This document shows, in pieces, positions 17,358 through 26,073 of a DNA stretch of 41,666 bases; position 1 is the first letter of the stretch, and each line of letters opens with the position of its first letter. The translations under genes were made by a program, and so were the position numbers. This DNA comes from Candidatus Heimdallarchaeota archaeon. GTDB lineage: Archaea; Asgardarchaeota; Heimdallarchaeia; Heimdallarchaeales; Heimdallarchaeaceae. The stretch is taken from NCBI GenBank assembly GCA_023705905.1, contig BPTK01000007.1, forward strand, positions 1-41,666, in the 5' to 3' direction. The notes under the pieces are model-generated. The model did no database searches. It saw only the letters and a program-made list of their open reading frames with translations, and was not told where the DNA came from.

Positions 17358-19084
17358 TGAGACTTGCACTATCAGATTTTGAGTTTGACATACGCGGATC
17401 AGGATCTACTGCTGTATTTTTACCTTTCTATCTAAAATACGAGGATAATAACAGGGTTCAAACTTTTATCAATCTACTTGAAGATAATTTGCTCAAGAAA
17501 AGGTCAGAAATACCTTTAGAATCATTAGAAGGTCTGTTTATTACTGAAAAAATCTCTAAAGCTTTGTTAACCTCATTAAACAGATATTACCAATTCCAGA
17601 GTCAAACTATTAACGAAATAGTGGGACTAGAGGTGAAAGTAGGGACAGAATCAAAGGAGGGGTCAGTAGATATAGCAAAGTTCCTGACACAAGCAAGTGA
17701 TATAAACAAAGATATTAGCAGAATGTCTGCCGCTCAGATCAGATCAGTTGTTTTTGAAATTGTAAACAGAAACAATAAGGGTTATGTTAAATTAGCTGAA
17801 AGAGAAGAAATAATCAAACAGATTGAGAAGAATCTCAAAATTCCGAAAAATTCGCTAGATAAACTCCTTTATCACGATGTTGATTCTGAAAGAAAATTGG
17901 TTAAAAGAGAGGTTGTTGAAACCGCTAAGGTCATCGGATGGTATAATTATGATGCTATAGAAACCACTTTAGCTTATGCATTAGATTTACAAATTAAAAC
18001 TCCCAAACTTCCAGGTTATATTGCGAAGAATGTTGTTTATATTTCTAAGAGAAATTATGTTTTTACAGAAATAGCTTTGGAGGGAGATGGGTATGTTTTA
18101 ACTATAATTCCTCCGCTTGAGATGTTTAAAGAGAAAGGAGGATGGGGTAAGAACATCAGTAATGTTGCCATGTATATTATACGAAATTTGCTAAAGGAAA
18201 AAATTGAGTTTCAACTTCAAGCAATTATAATGCCAAGAAAAAGAAAAGCGGTTTTTACTTTAAATTCAAAAAATCTACCTGTTCTCCCCACATTCAGAAC
18301 AGAAGATGATGATACAATTAAGCCTGAGATTGATTCAAAAATAGAAGATAGATTCTTGAAAACATGGAAGAACTATCAAGGATGGAAAACTCAACCAGAG
18401 CCAGATGCACTTATCATAGGTAAGAAAATGTATATCCCAGATTTCTTACTTGAAAGAGGTGGAAAAAACATATATGTGGAGATTGTAGGGTTTTACACAG
18501 CAAAGTACATCCAAAAGAAGAAGAGCCAGATGAAAGAACTATCTAAGCTAAATATGCCAATTCTGTATTTAGTAGATCAAAACATCTTACCAAATTTCAC
18601 CGACTTAAGAGATGTTATCTTACTACCCTATATTGGAACAACGGTTCCTTCTAGTGAACTAGTGAAAATATTAGAGAGCAATTATTCAGACTTTGAAGAA
18701 AGACTACCTAAATTCATGGAAATTATAGGAGAGATATGCTCTGATTTAAACGAGAAAAAAAGCCTTATCACTCTACAACAAGTTGAAGAAAAATTACATG
18801 CTTATTCAGCTAAAGAAGTAACAAGAGTACTCGCAGAAGTTAAAATTAAACAGCTCATTCAGAAGAATTCAATTGTAACTATCCCTAGTTTTGGATTAGT
18901 TTCAGAGAAAATTATTACGGAAGTTGAAACATATCTCAAACAGATGAAGAGAGTGCTATTAACTACACTTAAAGAAAAGTTTCCCAACTATAAGGAGGCT
19001 GCAATAGCTATCAGTCAGCACATTGGGTGTAGAATTCATTGGAAATCAATTGAAGTAGTGGAAATAATAGCACCAAGGAAGTAA
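17357..19084 (+). CDS. Bax1-like (DUF790) nuclease partner of XPB
   Basis: TAATG overlap with the helicase gene; YIPDFLLERGGKNIYVEIVGFYTAKYIQKKKSQM nuclease-like D...E-x-V motif; DUF790-type N-terminus. Confidence 0.85.
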   Translation: MRLALSDFEFDIRGSGSTAVFLPFYLKYEDNNRVQTFINLLEDNLLKKRSEIPLESLEGLFITEKISKALLTSLNRYYQFQSQTINEIVGLEVKVGTESKEGSVDIAKFLTQASDINKDISRMSAAQIRSVVFEIVNRNNKGYVKLAEREEIIKQIEKNLKIPKNSLDKLLYHDVDSERKLVKREVVETAKVIGWYNYDAIETTLAYALDLQIKTPKLPGYIAKNVVYISKRNYVFTEIALEGDGYVLTIIPPLEMFKEKGGWGKNISNVAMYIIRNLLKEKIEFQLQAIIMPRKRKAVFTLNSKNLPVLPTFRTEDDDTIKPEIDSKIEDRFLKTWKNYQGWKTQPEPDALIIGKKMYIPDFLLERGGKNIYVEIVGFYTAKYIQKKKSQMKELSKLNMPILYLVDQNILPNFTDLRDVILLPYIGTTVPSSELVKILESNYSDFEERLPKFMEIIGEICSDLNEKKSLITLQQVEEKLHAYSAKEVTRVLAEVKIKQLIQKNSIVTIPSFGLVSEKIITEVETYLKQMKRVLLTTLKEKFPNYKEAAIAISQHIGCRIHWKSIEVVEIIAPRK

Positions 19085-19166
19085 AAATAAAGAATCCTGC
19101 AATAAATCACTGTTTTTTCATTAAAAATGCGAAAAGTTCTTTTAATTTCAGTGTAAACAAAGGATA

Positions 19167-19958
19167 ATGTCTGAAAAAATAGCTATAATTGGTGGATCAG
19201 GGGTTTATGATCTAATCAAGAAAGCAAGTAAGGTATCCGTCAAAACCCCATATGGGAAAGTAGACACTATTAAGAAAACTATGTATAAGGAAAAAACGAT
19301 TTATTTTCTTCCTCGGCATGGACCAAAACATTCCGTTCCACCTCATCTCATAAATTATAGAGCTAACATATATGCTCTCTACAGTCTAGGTGTGAAAAAA
19401 ATCTTTTCTACAAATGCAGTAGGCTCTATTGATTTAAGCATTAAACCAGGAGATTTTGTGGTGCCTGACCAGATAATTGATATGACAAAGGTTAGACCGC
19501 TGACATTTTTCGATGGGACTACAAAAGTTAAGTTTGAAGATGGTTCCATCAGAAAGGGTGTTGTACATCTAGATTATACTGATCCTTACTGCACAAATCT
19601 TCGAAATATGTATATTAAAGCTGTTGAGGACATAGGAGAGATGGTTTACACAAAGGGAGTCTATGTTTGTTCTGAAGGACCTAGATTTGAAACACCAGCG
19701 GAAGTCACTATGTATCAAAAGATGGGTGGAACCTTAGTAGGAATGACTACAATTCCTGAAGCAATTCTGGCAAGGGAATTGAAGATGTGTTATTCAACTC
19801 TCTGTCTCATAACTAACTTTGGTGCGGGTATGCAAGAAAAAATAACCCATGAAGAAGTTGTAGGAATTTTTGAACAAAAGACAAATCAAGTTAAGGAGAT
19901 AATGAAGAAAATTATTGCAGCAGAAATTTCAACTGTTAAGTGTACTTGCATAAATTAG
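19167..19958 (+). CDS. mtnP: S-methyl-5'-thioadenosine phosphorylase (archaeal MTAP type)
   Basis: IAIIGGSGVYDL, RHGPKHSVPPHLINYRANIYAL, YVCSEGPRFETPAEVTMYQKMGGTLVGMTTIPEAILARELKMCYSTLCLITNFGAGM; C-terminal CTC. Confidence 0.9.
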   Translation: MSEKIAIIGGSGVYDLIKKASKVSVKTPYGKVDTIKKTMYKEKTIYFLPRHGPKHSVPPHLINYRANIYALYSLGVKKIFSTNAVGSIDLSIKPGDFVVPDQIIDMTKVRPLTFFDGTTKVKFEDGSIRKGVVHLDYTDPYCTNLRNMYIKAVEDIGEMVYTKGVYVCSEGPRFETPAEVTMYQKMGGTLVGMTTIPEAILARELKMCYSTLCLITNFGAGMQEKITHEEVVGIFEQKTNQVKEIMKKIIAAEISTVKCTCIN

Positions 19959-20004
19959 CAAAGCATTAAAGTAGAATAATGAAAAAAACAATTTTACCGG
20001 AAAT

Positions 20005-20021
20005 AGAGTAGAAGCTACTCT
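20005..20021. terminator. Hairpin AGAGTAG-AAG-CTACTCT downstream of mtnP
   Basis: 7-bp perfect stem with 3-nt loop; weak terminator candidate. Confidence 0.25.
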
Positions 20022-20074
20022 TACCCATTCTATTTGTTAAAGATTGATAGTTTGATTTCTCACTTTTGCAAAAA

Positions 20075-20117
20075 GCTTTATAAAGCGATGTTGATTTGTT
20101 GCACATATCTTATATAA
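20075..20117 (+). promoter_or_regulatory. TBP promoter region with two TATA-like boxes
   Basis: Palindrome GCTTTATAAAGC (20075-20086) and CTTATATAA (20109-20117), the latter about 25-33 bp upstream of the TBP ATG. Confidence 0.4.
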
Positions 20118-20141
20118 ATAACTTAGAGTTGGAATATCAAA

Positions 20142-20720
20142 ATGGCCCCTAAACTTGATTTTGGAATAGTAATACAAAATGTTGTTGCAAGTATCAATCT
20201 TTTTACAACCATTGATCTTGTTACTTCGTACCAAACTTTGATAGATGATGATGAACTTTTCGTCAGTTATAATCCTGAAACATTTCCAGGTCTCATCCTA
20301 AAGATTAAGAATCCAAAGATTTCCAGTCTTGTTTTCAGTTCTGGAAAACTAGTTTTAACTGGAGCTAAATCCACACAAATGGTTCATGAAGGAGTACTAC
20401 AAATGATTAAAATACTCCGTACAGTTGGAACAAAAATTACCGAAGAACCAGAAATCATTGTTCAAAATATCGTTGCTTCTGGTCATTTCAATCACAGAAC
20501 CATTAACTTAGAGTTAGCTGCATTATGGCTTGAGCACTCCATGTATGAACCAGAACAATTCCCAGGTTTGATTTATAGATTAGCTGAACCTAAAACAGTA
20601 CTATTATTGTTCCAATCTGGAAATCTTGTTTGTACAGGTGCAAAAACAGAGGAACAAGTACGTCAAGCTGTTGAAAACACCTACAACACACTCGATGAAA
20701 TCAATGCATTTGATTTCTAA
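20142..20720 (+). CDS. tbp: TATA-box binding protein
   Basis: Two imperfect direct repeats: IVIQNVVASINL...FPGLILKIKNPKISSLVFSSGKLVLTGAKS and IIVQNIVASGHF...FPGLIYRLAEPKTVLLLFQSGNLVCTGAKT. Confidence 0.97.
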   Translation: MAPKLDFGIVIQNVVASINLFTTIDLVTSYQTLIDDDELFVSYNPETFPGLILKIKNPKISSLVFSSGKLVLTGAKSTQMVHEGVLQMIKILRTVGTKITEEPEIIVQNIVASGHFNHRTINLELAALWLEHSMYEPEQFPGLIYRLAEPKTVLLLFQSGNLVCTGAKTEEQVRQAVENTYNTLDEINAFDF

Positions 20721-20744
20721 CAACTCTTTTTTCTTTTCCTTTAT

Positions 20745-21941
20745 TCATACTATTTTTGAGAGAGCTTGATCCATATCCTCAATTAAATCATCAATATCCT
20801 CAAGACCTATTGACATTCTTATCATTGTATCAGGTATTTCTATTGCTAATCGCTCTTCTTTTGTAAGTTGTTGATGAGTGGTGAAAGCTGGATGTGTAGC
20901 TAGGGTTTTTGTAGTACCGAGATGACCAGTGTGGATAATTAAATCAAACGCATCAATTACATTTTTTGCATCTAGAAGTTCCCCTTTTGTTACAAATGAA
21001 AGAAGAGAACTAAATCCTGATAGTTGCTTCTTTGCTAATTCATGTTGAGGATGACTTTTCAGTCCTGGATATTGAACTGTTTCAACTTTGGAATGATCTT
21101 CAAGATATTCTGCAAATGCTTGGGTATTTTCACAATGCTTCTTCATTCGGAGACTTAAGGTTTCCATTCCAAGAAGTAATAACCAGCTATTGAAGGGGCT
21201 GATTGAAGGACCGATATTTCTATAATCTTTTTCTCTTAGTTCATCTATATACTCACTTGATCCTGCAACTACACCAGATATACAAGTAGAGTTACCGCTC
21301 AAGTACTTAGTTGCTGAATGAACAATTATGTCTGCACCTAATTTTACTGGCTGTTGAAGAACAGGAGTAGCAACTGTATTATCAACAATAAGAGGTAGCT
21401 CGTTCTCATGAGCTAATTTTGCTAGAGCAGGAATATCTGCAACAAACAGATTCGGGTTAGAAGGAGTTTCAACATAGAGAAACTTAGTTTCTGAACTGAT
21501 AGCTTCAGACCAATCTTCTATGTTCTCTGGATTAGAGACAAACCTCGCTTGAAAACCCATTTTGGGAAATGTTTCAGAAAAGAGTTTGTTTGAACCGCCA
21601 TAAATTTTACTAGGGCTTAAGAAACTATCTCCTTTGTTTAAAAGTTGTAAGCAAGCAATAAAAATTGCAGACATGCCAGAAGATGTGGCTAGAGATTTGT
21701 CAGTTAATTCGAGAGCTGCAAGTCTCTCCTCAAAAATAGCATTCGTAGGGTTATCCATTCTTCCATACATGTGACCTTCGATCTCATAACGGAAGAGTTT
21801 AGCAGCATATTCAGCACTCTCAAATGGATAAGCTACACTCTGATATATAGGAGGAGCGATAGTATTTGTTTTTAGAACATCGTGTCCAGCATGAACACAC
21901 AGAGTATCAAACTTGTACTTTCGTTTATCTAACTCAGGCAT
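20745..21941 (-). CDS. Cys/Met metabolism PLP-dependent enzyme (cystathionine gamma-synthase/lyase or methionine gamma-lyase family)
   Basis: DTLCVHAGHDVLKTNTIAPPIYQSVAYPFES, YGRMDNPTNAIFEERLAALE, IVDNTVATPVLQQPVKLGADIIVHSATKYLSG. Confidence 0.92.
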   Translation of the reverse strand: MPELDKRKYKFDTLCVHAGHDVLKTNTIAPPIYQSVAYPFESAEYAAKLFRYEIEGHMYGRMDNPTNAIFEERLAALELTDKSLATSSGMSAIFIACLQLLNKGDSFLSPSKIYGGSNKLFSETFPKMGFQARFVSNPENIEDWSEAISSETKFLYVETPSNPNLFVADIPALAKLAHENELPLIVDNTVATPVLQQPVKLGADIIVHSATKYLSGNSTCISGVVAGSSEYIDELREKDYRNIGPSISPFNSWLLLLGMETLSLRMKKHCENTQAFAEYLEDHSKVETVQYPGLKSHPQHELAKKQLSGFSSLLSFVTKGELLDAKNVIDAFDLIIHTGHLGTTKTLATHPAFTTHQQLTKEERLAIEIPDTMIRMSIGLEDIDDLIEDMDQALSKIV

Positions 21942-22041
21942 GAATTGCTCTTCATGTCGTACTTCTTAAGGTTTTCAGAAATTTCATAAGTAGAACAGTA
22001 TATGCGATAGTATATAAGTTGGGAAAATAAATAATTAGACA

Positions 22042-23070
22042 ATGACAGAGAGAAAAAAGAAACAAGTTAATTTTATGGATAAAATACTTGGACCTGCACA
22101 AAAAGAGGCAGGTTTTGGCATCTTTATAGCATTTGGAGAGGAAGAATCGAAGGATTTGCGTTCAGAACAAAGAAAAATTTATGGGGATTCGGGACTAAAA
22201 GCTGAATCTGTAATCACATACACAATTGATGGTTATATTGCAAAAATAGAAGAAGAACTGAAGAGAGAAGCACTAAACGATGAAGAGAGATCTGTAAAAA
22301 CAGAGAATCTGTTATTTGCTACAAACATCAAGGTATCTTTACGGAGTTTAGATATTCCAGATGTTAAAATAACAGAAATTAACAATGAATTTAGATTATC
22401 ATTTGATTCTTCAAAACAGACCAAATATCCTTTCTTTTTGCAGTTTTTTATCAGATATGAACGAGATGGTAGTATAGTTCTAGATGGACTTTTCAAGAAA
22501 ATTCATCCCTTTAAGGTTTCAATAAGATCTTTTGAGGATAAAGCTAAGAAAGAAGGTCAAGATAGTTTTGAAGATCTTAATGATCAGTTCCTCATAAATT
22601 CTAATGACGATTTACTTGTTAAATCTCTATACCAGAATTCAAGAATAACTCAGAAGTTAATTGCATTATCGTCAAATCTTGAGTTAATCATGGTTAATCG
22701 AAAATATTTTGTTGTAACGTTTTACGATGTTGGGAATTTAATTGAAGTAATAGACTTACTAGGAGAACTGTATAATGAATTTGTGAATCAACAAACTGGT
22801 TTGAAATCTGTAACTTACATCAAATGTTTCGATTGTGGAGAGGATCTTGATGAAAATGACGAGAAATGTCCTAACTGTGATGCGAATAGACCTAGATGTG
22901 CTATCTGTTTGTTAGACTTACAACCTGCTGAAAAAGAAGAAATTGTTCAAATGCCTTGTTGTGGAGTTTATGGGCATAGAGAACACGTTCTGATGTGGGT
23001 CGAAAGAGCTCATACTTGCTCAAATTGTAAAACAAAAATGATTGATTGGTTGGATGAGTTAAATCGTTAG
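22042..23070 (+). CDS. Zinc-ribbon plus RING-like C-terminal protein; candidate E3-like factor
   Basis: CFDCGEDLDENDEKCPNCDANRPRCAICLLDLQPAEKEEIVQMPCCGVYGHREHVLMWVERAHTCSNCKTKM: two CxxC zinc-ribbon knuckles then a C-x2-C...CC-x5-H-x2-H...C-x2-C RING-like pattern. Confidence 0.65.
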   Translation: MTERKKKQVNFMDKILGPAQKEAGFGIFIAFGEEESKDLRSEQRKIYGDSGLKAESVITYTIDGYIAKIEEELKREALNDEERSVKTENLLFATNIKVSLRSLDIPDVKITEINNEFRLSFDSSKQTKYPFFLQFFIRYERDGSIVLDGLFKKIHPFKVSIRSFEDKAKKEGQDSFEDLNDQFLINSNDDLLVKSLYQNSRITQKLIALSSNLELIMVNRKYFVVTFYDVGNLIEVIDLLGELYNEFVNQQTGLKSVTYIKCFDCGEDLDENDEKCPNCDANRPRCAICLLDLQPAEKEEIVQMPCCGVYGHREHVLMWVERAHTCSNCKTKMIDWLDELNR

Positions 23071-23126
23071 GTTTAACACTGTTTTTTCCCAACAATCCTT
23101 TTAAAACTAGAACCTTTTTTCTTCTC

Positions 23127-24464
23127 ATGAGCATTAATGATGTTTTTGAAAACATTGATGGTAGAAAACAAGAAAGTCAGAACATTCTTTTTGATTTACT
23201 ACGAATACCTAGTGTTGCTGCAAAAAACACTGGTCATGATGAAGCTATTGAATATCTTTCAAAGATATTTAGTGATGCAGGGTTTGACTATTTTATTGGT
23301 GAAACACCTACAAAACCCGTTTTCTGTGCAGAAATGAATGTTGGTGCCGATAAAACAATTCTGTTTTATGATCATTATGACGTTCAACCTGAGGATCCTT
23401 TAGATTTATGGGAATCTCCTCCCTTCGAACCCACTATCAGAGATGGTAAAATCTTTGCTAGAGGTGTATCTGACAATAAGGGAGAAATCGTCTGCCGACT
23501 ACAAGCGATTAAAGCTTACAATAAAATATATGACAAACCTCCAATTAACATCAAGTTTCTTATAGAAGGAGAAGAGGAAATCGGTTCTCCCAATTTGCCT
23601 TATTTCATTGAAAACAACAGAGATTTTGCTCTTAATGCTGATGGATGTGTTTGGGAGTTCGGCGGACGTACCAAGGAAGGGATTCAACAAATTTACCTAG
23701 GTGTAAAGGGGATTCTCTATATGCATTTTAGAACAAAAACCATTGAAAGAGATGTCCACAGTGGATATACACAATTTGTAGATAATGCTGCATATGAATT
23801 AACTTGGGCGTTATCCCAATTGAAGAACCGTGATGATGTTGTCTTAGTCCAAGGATTCTATGATAACATACCTGAACCAACTGAAGATGAACTAAAGGAA
23901 ATTGAGGAGTTTGATCTAAAAGAAAAGGAAATGAAAGAAACTTTTGGAATTGAATCATTCCGAATGGGTTTATCTGGTTTAGATATGAAAAAGAAATATT
24001 TCCTTGAACCAACTCTAAACATCTGTGGACTTTGGGCGGGATATCAAGGAGAGGGTAGTAAAACTGTAACTCCTAATGAAGCATTTGCAAAAGTGGATTG
24101 TCGGCTTGTACCTGGACAAGACGCAACAGATTTAGTTAGTAAAATCAGAGCACAACTAGATGCACTTCAGTTCAATCACATAGAAATTAGTAGTTGGGAT
24201 GGGTATCCTGCTGCAAAAACAAAGAGTACAACCCCTTTTGCTCAAGCCATTATTCAAACCTTTAGAGATGTTTACAAACATGAACCAATTGTGTGGCCCC
24301 TTGTAGGTGGATCTGGACCAATGTATCTTTTCGAGAATATTCCATGTGTTTCTATAGGAACGGGTCATCCAGATGGGAATGCTCATGCACCTAATGAGAA
24401 TCTGATAATAGAAGATTGGATTCAAGGGATGAAAACAATAGCTACTTTAATTCATACTTTTTAA
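23127..24464 (+). CDS. M20-family metallopeptidase (dipeptidase/deacylase)
   Basis: LFYDHYDVQPEDPLDLWESPPFEPTIRDGKIFARGVSDNKGEI, IEGEEEIGSPN, GGSGPMYLFE, GHPDGNAHAPNE. Confidence 0.93.
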   Translation: MSINDVFENIDGRKQESQNILFDLLRIPSVAAKNTGHDEAIEYLSKIFSDAGFDYFIGETPTKPVFCAEMNVGADKTILFYDHYDVQPEDPLDLWESPPFEPTIRDGKIFARGVSDNKGEIVCRLQAIKAYNKIYDKPPINIKFLIEGEEEIGSPNLPYFIENNRDFALNADGCVWEFGGRTKEGIQQIYLGVKGILYMHFRTKTIERDVHSGYTQFVDNAAYELTWALSQLKNRDDVVLVQGFYDNIPEPTEDELKEIEEFDLKEKEMKETFGIESFRMGLSGLDMKKKYFLEPTLNICGLWAGYQGEGSKTVTPNEAFAKVDCRLVPGQDATDLVSKIRAQLDALQFNHIEISSWDGYPAAKTKSTTPFAQAIIQTFRDVYKHEPIVWPLVGGSGPMYLFENIPCVSIGTGHPDGNAHAPNENLIIEDWIQGMKTIATLIHTF

Positions 24465-24520
24465 ATTTTTAAGTTGGGAGAGCAAATTCTTTTTTAGTAA
24501 GTTAGATTTAACATTACTTG

Positions 24521-25912
24521 ATGTGTGACACAGTAGTTGCAGTAGGTAAGTCTACCAAAGATGGTAGTGTTATTTTAGGTAAAAATTCAAATCGTGTTCC
24601 TAATGAGGTTCATAATATTGAATATGTTAAAGGGAAAAAGCATGGTGCTAATGCCAAGGTTAAATGTACCTATATCACAATTCCACAAGCAAAAGAAACA
24701 TACGATGTTCTTTTATTGAAACCATTCTGGATGTTTGGTTGTGAAATGGGCAGTAATGAGTTTGGAGTAACTATAGGTAATGAAGCTGTTTGGAGCAAGG
24801 AACCTATCCGCGACAACGGTTTACTTGGTATGGATATGATACGTCTAGCACTAGAGCGATCAAAAACTGCAAAGGAAGCACTTGAAACAATAACCGACCT
24901 TTTAGAGAAATACGGACAAGGAGGGCAATGTACTTATGGAGTCAAAGGTCGTGATTATCATAATTCATTCATTATTGCAGATTCAAAAGAAGCTTGGATT
25001 CTGGAAACAGCTGATAGGTTTTGGATAGCAGAGAAAGTGAAAGGAATACGAACAATATCCAACACTCTCTCAATAGGTAGCGACTATGACCTTATTCATC
25101 CAGAGCTAATAGATCATGCCATCAACAAAGGTTATTGTAAAAGCAAAGATGATTTCCATTTTGCTAATAATTTTATCCCTAAATTCCGCATTTATCATGC
25201 TGTAAAAGAGTCTCAACCTAGATCACAATATTTTGCAAAAGGATTTGACAGGCAACAATGTACTACAGCTCTTCTCCTAAGAAACAAAGGAAAGATAACT
25301 CCAGAAGACGTGATGGAAGTTCTTAGAAATCACAATGTTAAACCAGAAGAAGAAGCTACTTGGTCAGCTTCAAAAGCTTCTGCTAAGAGTCCTTGTCAAC
25401 ATGCGACAGGTATGACTGTGCCTAGTCAATCTACAGGTTCCATAGTTTCTCATCTGAAAAAAAACATACAAGTTCACTGGGTTACAGGTACATCAAGCCC
25501 ATGTACAAGTACATTCAAACCTGTATTCTTGCCTAATGCAGGATTCAGTAAAAAACCAATTTTGGGAGATGAAAAATACAATGAGAAAGCTCTCTGGTGG
25601 CAACATGAGAAACTTCACCGATTGGTTTTATTAGACTACCAAAAAAGGTTAGGAACATACAAAGAAGATCGAGATAAGTTTGAGAAAAAATATGTTAAAA
25701 AGGTTAATACAATTCTCAAAGGTTTACCAGTAAAACCAACAAAAGCTGATTTAACAAAAATGAAGAAAATTACAGCAGATTCATTTAAAGAAAGCCGAAA
25801 GTTAACAGGTGAATGGATAAATAATATAAGCAATCTTCCAATCGAAACAGGTACAGGCAGGCTCTATCGAAGGTTTTGGAATAAATACAGCAAAGCTGAT
25901 GGTTTAGAATAA
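24521..25912 (+). CDS. Secernin-like C69-family peptidase
   Basis: MCDTVVAVGKSTKDGSVILGKNSNRVPNE; ATG at 24521 puts Cys at position 2 as N-terminal nucleophile (track start 24518 is TTG). Confidence 0.85.
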   Translation: MCDTVVAVGKSTKDGSVILGKNSNRVPNEVHNIEYVKGKKHGANAKVKCTYITIPQAKETYDVLLLKPFWMFGCEMGSNEFGVTIGNEAVWSKEPIRDNGLLGMDMIRLALERSKTAKEALETITDLLEKYGQGGQCTYGVKGRDYHNSFIIADSKEAWILETADRFWIAEKVKGIRTISNTLSIGSDYDLIHPELIDHAINKGYCKSKDDFHFANNFIPKFRIYHAVKESQPRSQYFAKGFDRQQCTTALLLRNKGKITPEDVMEVLRNHNVKPEEEATWSASKASAKSPCQHATGMTVPSQSTGSIVSHLKKNIQVHWVTGTSSPCTSTFKPVFLPNAGFSKKPILGDEKYNEKALWWQHEKLHRLVLLDYQKRLGTYKEDRDKFEKKYVKKVNTILKGLPVKPTKADLTKMKKITADSFKESRKLTGEWINNISNLPIETGTGRLYRRFWNKYSKADGLE

Positions 25913-25921
25913 AATAAAGAG

Positions 25922-25997
25922 TAGCGTAAACTCAGAGGTGCCGTTCTTTACATTGCCATAGGCTCAAACGGTAAAACCTTCATCATAATTCACGCTA
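25922..25997. other. Possible structured intergenic element, nested inverted repeats (strand unknown)
   Basis: Outer TAGCGT/ACGCTA arms and inner CCGTT/AACGG arms within 76 nt of a non-coding gap. Confidence 0.2.
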
Positions 25998-26073
25998 TTT
26001 AACAAATTATTGCCTCATAAAATAAGTTTACCTTTACGATAAGTTTAATTTTTATGAATTCTCTATCATAGAT

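Noticed and set aside
23728-24425. Minus-strand ORFs across the M20 peptidase
   Set aside because: Shadow ORFs of a strongly supported CDS.
25922-25997. tRNA gene
   Set aside because: Length and terminal pairing are tRNA-like, but no D-arm, T-arm (GGTTCRANNCC) or anticodon stem of correct size could be drawn.
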